Below, piece after piece: positions 52,418 through 59,589 of a DNA stretch of 64,000 nucleotides. The position numbers and the translations under genes were made by a program. The notes under the pieces were generated by a model. The model saw only the letters and a list, made by a program, of their open reading frames with translations. It searched no databases and had not been told where the DNA came from. The stretch's first letter is position 1. Every line of letters begins with the position of its first letter. This DNA comes from Paenibacillus eucommiae (GTDB taxonomy: Bacteria; Bacillota; Bacilli; Paenibacillales; NBRC-103111): contig NZ_JAGGLB010000009.1 in assembly GCF_017874215.1 (NCBI RefSeq), forward strand, positions 1 through 64,000, in the 5' to 3' direction.

Positions 52418-53407
52418 GTGAAAGCTGCAAAAAGTAGCAACGGTCAATTAAAAATCGTCGACATCCCCATGCACGAGCTGACCAAACAATCTGTATTGGT
52501 AAAAACCGATTATTCGGCCCTAAGTACAGGTACGGAATTGATGGTGCTTGGGTTCGCCAATGTTGAAGTATTTCTCGGATACAGCGGGACGGGCGTCGTT
52601 GAGGCTGTGGGAGAGGAAGTCACTCACGTACAGGTTGGACAACGAGTCGCTTGTTACGGCGTTCCAACACATGCTGAATATTTTCTAGCCAACAAAAATC
52701 ACGTCACTCCTGTTCCTGAGCACGTTGATGCCCAAGAAGCCGCATTTGCTGGCATTGCAACAATTGGTGTACAGGCGCTGCGGCAGGCTGACCTCCGTTT
52801 TGGCGAGACAATCGTCGTGCTTGGCCTCGGCATCCTTGGGCAATTATTAGCCCAAATGGCCCGGGCTGCGGCCTATCGGGTGATCGCCGTTGATCATATG
52901 GAGGAACGCTGCCAGCTGCTGGATTCGACTGGGCTGCTCACAGCCTGCAGGAATGGCGAAGAGGTCAAGGAAAGGATTCAACAACTTACTGGTGGCAAGG
53001 GTGCTGATGCCGTAATGATATGCGCCAGCTCAAAATCACATAAGCTGATCGACCAAGGGCTTGAATGGATTCGCGATAAAGGAAAAATCGTCATCGTTGG
53101 CGATACCAATACCGAGTTTGACCGCAATGCGTTATTTGCGAAGGAAGCACAAATTACAATTTCCCGCGCGGGCGGCCCTGGCCGGTACGATACCGAGTAT
53201 GAGCAGGAAGGCAGAGATTATCCTTACGGCTATATTCGCTGGACATTGGCCCGGAATCTGGAGGAATTCGTCCGCCTGCTTGCCGATGGACGCCTTAACA
53301 TCAAGCCGCTGATATCCAACATTTATTCCCTCGAGGACATAGGGCTTGGTTATCAACAAGCGAAGGACGATCCCCGGAAAACAATGGGTATGCTGGTTAA
53401 ATTCTAG
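52418..53407 (+). CDS. Medium-chain (zinc-type) dehydrogenase
   Basis: This 329-aa protein has a GroES-like N-terminal half and a Rossmann site (VVLGLGILGQLLAQMA) near 133-150. The catalytic region shows TDYSALSTGTELMV, where a classical zinc Cys is replaced, so it may be a zinc-independent member. The likely substrate is a sugar or polyol. AAAGGTGGG stands before the GTG/ATG region. It is divergent from the GntR-binding-protein fusion that probably regulates it. Repeat copy E follows directly. Confidence 0.88.
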   Translation: MKAAKSSNGQLKIVDIPMHELTKQSVLVKTDYSALSTGTELMVLGFANVEVFLGYSGTGVVEAVGEEVTHVQVGQRVACYGVPTHAEYFLANKNHVTPVPEHVDAQEAAFAGIATIGVQALRQADLRFGETIVVLGLGILGQLLAQMARAAAYRVIAVDHMEERCQLLDSTGLLTACRNGEEVKERIQQLTGGKGADAVMICASSKSHKLIDQGLEWIRDKGKIVIVGDTNTEFDRNALFAKEAQITISRAGGPGRYDTEYEQEGRDYPYGYIRWTLARNLEEFVRLLADGRLNIKPLISNIYSLEDIGLGYQQAKDDPRKTMGMLVKF

Positions 53408-53470
53408 GATGAGAAAGACGCCTCGTGGCGTCCTTTGAGGAACGTGTTCGGGACTTGGGTGCATTGCGGG

Positions 53471-53587
53471 AGGGAAGGGGTGTGGGCTCCAGCCGCTGTT
53501 AAAGATTTGTTCCCTGAATGGAATGTAAAGGGCGGAACAAATCTTTAAATGCGGACGCTTTCGCTCTTCCGCCCACACCCCTTCCCT
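53471..53587 (+). ncRNA. Long conserved stem-loop in repeat copy E
   Basis: The outer arms AGGGAAGGGGTGTGGG (53471-53486) and CCCACACCCCTTCCCT (53572-53587) pair perfectly over 16 bp. The inner arms TTAAAGATTTGTTCC (53499-53513) and its complement (53534-53548) pair perfectly. This is the strongest of the four structures. Confidence 0.6.
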
Positions 53588-53944
53588 CTCTTTAGTTACA
53601 ATCGCACGAACACTAAGCTCAAACGGACAGCCAGCAAGAGTTTTTCTCTTGGTTAGAGGAGATTCCTAGCCGGCAGAGGAACTGGGGATGGAGATCTGAG
53701 AGGATCTGCTGCTTTAGCGATGATTTTCATCGCTAAAAGCACCGGGTCGTCTCCACAACCTTACTTTTACAATGAAAAACATCGTTAAAATCCCTTTTAA
53801 GCCCCCAATGTGAGGTCATTTCTCCTCTTTTAGCGATGAAAATCATCATTAACGTGACTGATTGACCGGAAACGCTCCCTTTAACGATCAAAAACATCGT
53901 TAAGTGAAACGCACGCTCCATTCGGGGGAGGAGCGCTTCTATGT

Positions 53945-53990
53945 GGCTTCTACTTCTACTTCTACTTCTACTTCTACTTCTACCTCTACT
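53945..53990. repeat. Hexanucleotide repeat (CTTCTA)
   Basis: About seven units of CTTCTA or a close variant lie inside repeat copy E. This is non-coding simple sequence with slippage potential. Confidence 0.8.
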
Positions 53991-54224
53991 TCCTCTCACT
54001 CCTATCCCCATTCCTCTCTCAGCTACAAAGTGCCTAACATGTCACGCTCAAACAGACTTTTAGCTAGCAAGTGTCTTTTTCCTGACCGAAAGGGATAGTG
54101 AAGACAATGAAAATTTGGGCTTCCTTACATCCCACAGCCCCCATTTATCAAACATTTTAACTCTGCAATCCTTTACCGCTTTAAATTGATAACCCAAATT
54201 AATCTTGGTGTCACTGGCTAACAA

Positions 54225-55091
54225 TTAAACGACCTGAATAACAAACGGGACTGTAATAACTTCACCGTTATACTGGAATTGACCCCATATCTTATATATC
54301 CCCGTCTCGGGAAAAACAGTGTGGAACATAACATCGCCTCCCGAGCTCATCTCTTCGGCAGCATGTACGTGAACATATACGTCGGCTTCGCTGTTCAGAA
54401 TAACGCTATGTCCGGAAGCGCCAAGATAAGCTTCGAGCTTGGCAACCGGCTGCAAAGTTTGGGCGTCCGATACACGAAATTGGAGCATGACCATTTCCCC
54501 TGCTCTTATTTGATCAAGGCCCGAACTGGCGGATAGGGAAATATGGAGGTCGCCGACTTTTTTGCTGAACAGTTTATCGGGAATTATCTCCTCGCTTGGC
54601 GGAGCTTCTCCAGCCACCGTGATCCATTGCCTATGGGTCGTGATCTCCTGACGATCGGGTATAAATTCACTGATGAGCATATACGGACCGCCTTTTGGGA
54701 AAGGAATTCGGATGGTGAAAAGTCCATCCCCTTCATATTGTGGGTGGACATGCTGGAATGTAGCCAGATCCTTGCTAACCACAATCAGGTGCATCAGCTG
54801 AGTCCGGTCTTCCGTAAACTTCCTCACAGGTATCCCGGAACGGTCTTCCACCAGCAGCCTGATGTCAATGTCCCCTTTTCTAATGGATTCCCCATCAACT
54901 GCAACCGCAGTGACACTATATCCTCTATCTGTTATGTTTGTCATTCGGCTTTGTTGAATCATTGCCAGAAAACCTCTTGTCGGTGGACTCTTATCGACAT
55001 TGTCCCACGTGATTTTGGAGCAGCCAGTCACCAGAATCAGTCCAAAGACTAACACCGCAATGATGAAGGATCTAAACAGAATGATGTTCAT
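54225..55091 (-). CDS. His-rich exported lipoprotein of an ECF sigma operon
   Basis: This protein of about 288 aa has a signal peptide with lipobox Cys (LILVTGC). Two Ig-like or YtkA-like halves carry clustered histidines (TFQHVHPQYE; DVYVHVHAAEE; VMFHTVFPETG). His clusters of this kind suggest metal (copper or heme) binding on the cell surface; this is inference. It is the fourth gene of the operon beginning at 57690 and overlaps the membrane gene by 20 bp. No exact family is known to me. Confidence 0.75.
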   Translation of the reverse strand: MNIILFRSFIIAVLVFGLILVTGCSKITWDNVDKSPPTRGFLAMIQQSRMTNITDRGYSVTAVAVDGESIRKGDIDIRLLVEDRSGIPVRKFTEDRTQLMHLIVVSKDLATFQHVHPQYEGDGLFTIRIPFPKGGPYMLISEFIPDRQEITTHRQWITVAGEAPPSEEIIPDKLFSKKVGDLHISLSASSGLDQIRAGEMVMLQFRVSDAQTLQPVAKLEAYLGASGHSVILNSEADVYVHVHAAEEMSSGGDVMFHTVFPETGIYKIWGQFQYNGEVITVPFVIQVV

Positions 55092-56124
55092 TCCCCCCTC
55101 TAGTTGGTGAAATAGCAAGAATGCTTATTGCTAGGGACAACAGCGAAGCCTGCACCATAGAGCCTGCCCATAATTCCGGATCCCAGCCAATCCCTACAGA
55201 TAACGCCATGCTGAGAAAATAACCTCCCCACAACACCACAGGAACAACTAGGGCCAGAACCCGATAACCTCCCATTACGCCTTCTCTATGCCGAAAAATT
55301 ACATGGATGGAATCAGCAGCCAACCCGGCAGCGAGAGAGATAAGAATAGACTGATACTGCTGGAAACCATCCAGAACCCCCATCAACACACTTATACATG
55401 TAAAAAGGAAAGTAATTGAACCGAAGGGAAGTTGCCACCGCTTCAGCAGCAAGAATACCGGATACATAAAGAGCAAGGTGTTCATCAAAATGTAAGTGAG
55501 ACCGCGGATTTCCAAATCTTCGATGACCCTTATGCCAAAGAACGGATCGGTCCGGCTCTTGTACCAATCTATAACGTCTGGAGCGGCCAAATTATAGCGA
55601 AACATCCACATGTACATCAGAAAGAAACTAGCAGTTACCACACTTAAGGACGCTGAGAGCAGGGTCGGAAAAAATGGCCGCCAAGCGGGTTTATGCGGGG
55701 AGTCTTCCCAGCCAGCCCGAAACGGGCTGCTTATAATCAGCAGTGTGCCAAGCATTAACAGGAGATGGGACGGGCTAAGGAGTGCCGTCAAATTCTGTTC
55801 AATGCCAAAAATCAGGTGCCAGATCATATCACAAATCCCACCGGTAAGAAAAACAAAGACACCTATCAATCCTAACCCGTATCCAACCGGAATTGCTTGC
55901 CGCCAAGTACTTGCATTCCGCCTCTTATTGACATATACCAGCCCCAAAATCCATGCAGCTGAAGCCATGAAGCCGCTGTAAAGAATCCCATGCCAAGGCG
56001 AAAAAAACGACTCGGTCATCCCATGATTGTGCGCATACCCATCAATGAATATCCCGACCACCAACCATGTGCCCATAAGCATGGTCAGCATATGGCTGCC
56101 AATTGAAGCCTTCGCCGCGTTCAT
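55072..56124 (-). CDS. Polytopic membrane protein of the ECF sigma operon
   Basis: This 350-aa protein has about nine hydrophobic segments. His and Asp residues sit near segment ends (DGYAHNHGMTESFF; ICDMIWHLIFGIEQN; SPSHLLLMLG). The start overlaps the anti-sigma stop as ATGA. The family is unknown; a role with the His-rich lipoprotein in metal or cofactor handling is inferred from gene order and His content. Confidence 0.75.
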   Translation of the reverse strand: MNAAKASIGSHMLTMLMGTWLVVGIFIDGYAHNHGMTESFFSPWHGILYSGFMASAAWILGLVYVNKRRNASTWRQAIPVGYGLGLIGVFVFLTGGICDMIWHLIFGIEQNLTALLSPSHLLLMLGTLLIISSPFRAGWEDSPHKPAWRPFFPTLLSASLSVVTASFFLMYMWMFRYNLAAPDVIDWYKSRTDPFFGIRVIEDLEIRGLTYILMNTLLFMYPVFLLLKRWQLPFGSITFLFTCISVLMGVLDGFQQYQSILISLAAGLAADSIHVIFRHREGVMGGYRVLALVVPVVLWGGYFLSMALSVGIGWDPELWAGSMVQASLLSLAISILAISPTRGGNEHHSV

Positions 56125-57125
56125 TCCTGATCCCCTCCAGCTGGTTTATCCAGTATCTGATGAGCGATGTCCAGAATATCGGCCTTGGAGACCCCAGTTG
56201 CAGACGTACCAATTTCATATCTGACAGTGACATCCCCCCAGGACTCCAGCCAAACCAATGTTTGATACTGGTCAGAATCACTGATCATATACGTTTCCGT
56301 CTTCATATAAGTGGTCTTCTTGTCATCGATGTAGATCACCTCATATTCAGATAAATCGCTAAATTTGACAATCCCTGTTTCCATTTTGAAAATTTCTGCA
56401 GTAATGATGATCTGATCCCTGGCAGGATTTCGGTAAAACGTTGAATAGACAGGGTTCAGTTCTGCCTCAGGAAGCAAGGGAACCCAAGCCTCGGATGTTT
56501 TCATGTATTGCGTCTTTTCCTTCAATGCTTCGAGCAAAGCCATATTCGATGGAATTAACATCCCGCCTGACGTTCCTTCCTTCTGACCTCCAGCAAAGGT
56601 CCAACCATGAAGAGAAAGCTCCTGCAGCCGAAGTGGTACCTTCTCCGCATTCAGTTCATTTGCCCACTTTTCATGATCCAGCCATATATACGGATTAGTG
56701 ATGATAGCAAAAGGTGTGAGTTTCAGCTTCTTGTTAACAACGGGAAATAACCGCTCCATTTCTGCCGAATAATAAAGCACCCTTTCTCCGATCCCAAGGT
56801 CTCTTTTAATCTCTTTCATTCTTTCGCGAATATCCTTGGCTGCCTTGGCATCATAAGTGACGATAGGCTCCACGTTGAACACCATATGTAACAAGCCCTC
56901 CCGCATCTGAAGTCCGTATTGGCTCGTGAAACCTACAGTTACAACCAGGGCTGCGACAATCAATATGCTTCTCGTCCATACGCGTCGTGAATGAGCAGGC
57001 GCTTTCTCTTTAGACAATAAGTATTGATGATGCATCTGTTCAATTCGAATGTCTAATTCCTGAGGAGGATGCAGCTTCTGCGAAGTTTCTTTGTAAGCCT
57101 CGGATAGTTGATCTTCAATCGACAT
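56121..57125 (-). CDS. Probable anti-sigma factor with one transmembrane helix
   Basis: This protein of about 334 aa has a short cytoplasmic head, one transmembrane helix near residues 50-70 (SILIVAALVVTVGFTSQYG) and a large extracellular domain. It overlaps the sigma-factor gene by 11 bp and follows it directly, the usual anti-sigma position. No classical zinc anti-sigma motif is seen, so the assignment rests on context and topology. Confidence 0.75.
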   Translation of the reverse strand: MSIEDQLSEAYKETSQKLHPPQELDIRIEQMHHQYLLSKEKAPAHSRRVWTRSILIVAALVVTVGFTSQYGLQMREGLLHMVFNVEPIVTYDAKAAKDIRERMKEIKRDLGIGERVLYYSAEMERLFPVVNKKLKLTPFAIITNPYIWLDHEKWANELNAEKVPLRLQELSLHGWTFAGGQKEGTSGGMLIPSNMALLEALKEKTQYMKTSEAWVPLLPEAELNPVYSTFYRNPARDQIIITAEIFKMETGIVKFSDLSEYEVIYIDDKKTTYMKTETYMISDSDQYQTLVWLESWGDVTVRYEIGTSATGVSKADILDIAHQILDKPAGGDQE

Positions 57126-57690
57126 CGTATAAACCTCCTTCCTCAAACACTAGCTCACTAGCCAGCCTAAGCTTGCGAAGCGCCTCATGATGTCGGGACT
57201 TTGCCGTGCCGAGTGGAATCTGCAGCGTCTCGGAAATCTCTTCAAATGAACAATCCTGGTAATACCGGAGTACAATAACCTCTCTTAATTTGGCGGATAA
57301 AGCATTTACTAGCCTTAGGATATCGTGCTTCTGCTCCGCTTCGATAGCCATCTCGTCAGGACGCTTGGATGGCTCCACTTCGGGTATCAACCGATTGCGG
57401 CCAAGCAATCGCAGCCGCCTCCAGAGCTTCCGGTTCCAGCCCTTAACCTGTCGGATAACTAGACCATTCAACCAGGATCGGAACGGCTTATTGAAATCAT
57501 ACCCGGGCAAAGAACGAATAAGCTCCACATAAACCTCGCTTACCAGATCGCCAACCTCGTTTTTATTTTTCATCAGGTAGTAGGAGGTTCGGTAAACATG
57601 GTCGACTGTCAGCTTATAAACTTCTCTGAAAGCTTCTTCTTCACCTTGAATGGCGGGGATTAGCCATGGATGAATATCCGAATCTTTCAA
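57115..57690 (-). CDS. ECF-family RNA polymerase sigma factor
   Basis: This 191-aa sigma factor has region 2 (VYRTSYYLMKNKNEVGDLVS; GYDFNKPFRSWLNG) and region 4 (LREVIVLRYYQDCSFEEISE; LGTAKSRHHEALRKLRL). The start is TTG with GGAGG 9 nt upstream. It heads a four-gene overlapping operon (sigma, anti-sigma, membrane protein, His-rich lipoprotein). It is likely autoregulated by an envelope or metal signal. Confidence 0.93.
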   Translation of the reverse strand: MKDSDIHPWLIPAIQGEEEAFREVYKLTVDHVYRTSYYLMKNKNEVGDLVSEVYVELIRSLPGYDFNKPFRSWLNGLVIRQVKGWNRKLWRRLRLLGRNRLIPEVEPSKRPDEMAIEAEQKHDILRLVNALSAKLREVIVLRYYQDCSFEEISETLQIPLGTAKSRHHEALRKLRLASELVFEEGGLYDVD

Positions 57691-57733
57691 TAAAGACTAC
57701 CTCCCCCCGACCTATATCAGATCTATTTGTATA

Positions 57734-58303
57734 TCAACCTGCCATCTTTCTAAAAACTTCTAATTGACTGACCATAATACTCATTATTACATCTTTTTCG
57801 AACAAAAACTCGATCATGGTGTCGCCCTTCTTATCTATATATCCTATCATTTGAGAATTGGCCTGCTTCCTGCTATAAAATGCTTGTCCATACTTCGCCT
57901 TGGCTTCTTGGATGGAATCCCCTACTTTTATGCCCTTGGAGGTCGACATTTTTGATTCTATGTTAAAGCCATAGGTGACGACTACATGATCCATTAACGT
58001 AAAAAAACTGGTGTCTGCATAAACCCAATTTATTAAATTATCGATGATGGTTACCTTTTCCATGGGTTCCCCCTTGCTGTCAACTAACAATTGCTCAGCC
58101 GCCCCCAGTGATAACCCCCTTGACTCTCGCTCTGGTTCTGACTCTAACCCTGCCCCTGATTCCGCCCCTGACCTTGCCATCTCGCCACTCAAATCGGTGC
58201 TGGCCACTTTGTCCACATAGTCCAGAGGCGACGATTCCTGCTTCTGAACCCCACATGAGCACAATAAGAACAATAAACAAATCAATAAAATGCCTTTCTT
58301 CAT
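57734..58303 (-). CDS. Lipoprotein of unknown function
   Basis: This 189-aa protein has a signal peptide with lipobox Cys (LLFLLCSC). A repeat-rich acidic segment (SGAESGAGLESEPERES) spans about residues 45-62. The C-terminal half (GIKVGDSIQEAKAKYGQAFY..YIDKKGDTMIEFLFE) resembles small beta-rich domains of Bacillus lipoproteins. It lies 43 nt upstream of the sigma operon and may be cotranscribed. No family was named. Confidence 0.75.
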   Translation of the reverse strand: MKKGILLICLLFLLCSCGVQKQESSPLDYVDKVASTDLSGEMARSGAESGAGLESEPERESRGLSLGAAEQLLVDSKGEPMEKVTIIDNLINWVYADTSFFTLMDHVVVTYGFNIESKMSTSKGIKVGDSIQEAKAKYGQAFYSRKQANSQMIGYIDKKGDTMIEFLFEKDVIMSIMVSQLEVFRKMAG

Positions 58304-58456
58304 CTTAGGCCACCCCTTTTATCTAAATTGTATAGAGTATATTGGCTCTGAGTTTGAAAAAGGTTCGAAAAATACCAGATAAATTTGTCTGGAATGAAAC
58401 AAACCACTATACTTAAACAAACCAAATTGATTTACATAAAGGAGGCCATTGTTGTA

Positions 58457-59437
58457 ATGAGCGGATCTACAGAAGAACTTGAGGATGAATTTGAAGATGA
58501 GCTGGAAGGTTCATTAGAGGAAGAGCAGGATGAATCCGGATTTGCCAGAACTTATACGGTGGAGCTGTTGTACAAGGAGAAGCCTGTCCTGGACAAAGAT
58601 GTTTTGTATGCGAAAATGCAGGCGTACACAGGAGATGTCCAGAGGCCCGATGAAGATGATAAAGAGCAGACAGGTTCAGGGGCTGAAATGCCTGTATGGG
58701 AGGCAAACGATTCGGGAGCTGATAGCCAGCTGACATATATGTTCTTCCATATGAATCATATGGTTGAATATGCGGATGGCTCTGTGCCGGCTCAAACCTG
58801 CGTTTTTGCTGCGAATGAAATATCGGGCTCCTACATGTATGAGACCGCGCTTCAGCAGTCCTGGCATTGGCCTGAGGTTAGAGAAACGGTCGATGAATGC
58901 CGGCATTCGCTGTTATTAACTGACTTCTGCGCAGCAGGCCTTGACTACAAGGAGCGGCTGCAGCTATTTCAGAATGCGCTGCGTGCCCTGCTCGAAACGG
59001 CACCCTGCGACGCTATATATTGGAAAACGAGCGAAAAGTTCATACAGCCCCAAGCCTATACAGAAGCAGTAGCTGGAGGACAGCTTTTACATGGAGCCCT
59101 CAACATCCGTTTCTACAGTGTGGAAGGCACAGGCTCGGGAAGGCAAGAAGCATTAATGGACACCTGTGGTTTAGCGGCGCTGGGGATACCGGACGTGCAG
59201 TGTCACTTCTATGATCTTAGCCCGAACGAAGTGGCGGATAGCCTCAACGATTTGGCCTATTATTTGTTCGACAAAGGCAATGTTATTCAAGACGGAGAAA
59301 CGGTCGGCATGACCGGGGATCAGCGGTGGCGCTGCGAGCATCAATTCGCCTTGGCCGTTCCCCAGCGTTATGTGATCGACCTTGATCCGGGTGAACCTTA
59401 TTATGCGGGTAAACAGCATCATGATGAAGCTGAGTAA
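58457..59437 (+). CDS. DUF4261 protein with acidic N-terminus
   Basis: This protein of about 326 aa starts at 58457 behind GGAGG (11 nt). The first 40 residues are strongly acidic (TEELEDEFEDELEGSLEEE). The rest has the DUF4261 pattern (DAIYWKTSEKFIQP; LNIRFYSVEG; MDTCGLAALGIPDVQCHFYD; GNVIQDGETVG). The function of the family is unknown. Its terminator is at 59503-59533. Confidence 0.88.
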   Translation: MSGSTEELEDEFEDELEGSLEEEQDESGFARTYTVELLYKEKPVLDKDVLYAKMQAYTGDVQRPDEDDKEQTGSGAEMPVWEANDSGADSQLTYMFFHMNHMVEYADGSVPAQTCVFAANEISGSYMYETALQQSWHWPEVRETVDECRHSLLLTDFCAAGLDYKERLQLFQNALRALLETAPCDAIYWKTSEKFIQPQAYTEAVAGGQLLHGALNIRFYSVEGTGSGRQEALMDTCGLAALGIPDVQCHFYDLSPNEVADSLNDLAYYLFDKGNVIQDGETVGMTGDQRWRCEHQFALAVPQRYVIDLDPGEPYYAGKQHHDEAE

Positions 59438-59502
59438 ACATTTTAAAGGGGAACGGTTAACCCAAGCGTAGCTGACACCACCCGCGAATGGATATAAATG
59501 TA

Positions 59503-59533
59503 AGAACCCTCCAAGTTTGGAGAGTTCTTTTTT
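59503..59533 (+). terminator. Rho-independent terminator of the DUF4261 gene
   Basis: AAGAACCCTCC and GGAGAGTTCTT pair around AAGTTT and are followed by TTTTT. It may also stop the converging glycosidase gene. Confidence 0.88.
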
Positions 59534-59589
59534 ATGCTGTAGGAGATTAACCGCTTTCTCGATGCTCGGTATATGGTTGGGTATCCTTG

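Larger units (their letters stand above)
53413..54099 (+). repeat. Composite intergenic repeat, copy E (fullest)
   Basis: The copy starts 6 nt after the dehydrogenase stop with a perfect hairpin (GACGCC, TCGT, GGCGTC). The long stem-loop follows at 53471-53587, then the CTCAAACGGACAGCCAGCAAG module, four palindromes (about 53711-53739, 53764-53790, 53828-53852 and 53880-53903), a hexamer tract (CTTCTA repeats at 53945-53990) and the tail CCTGACCGAAAGGGATAGTG. It is uninterrupted and can serve as the family reference. Confidence 0.88.

Noticed and set aside
54543..55052. Plus-strand open frame of 169 codons antisense to the His-rich lipoprotein
   Set aside because: It is a shadow of a gene with signal peptide, operon overlap and coding pattern on the minus strand.
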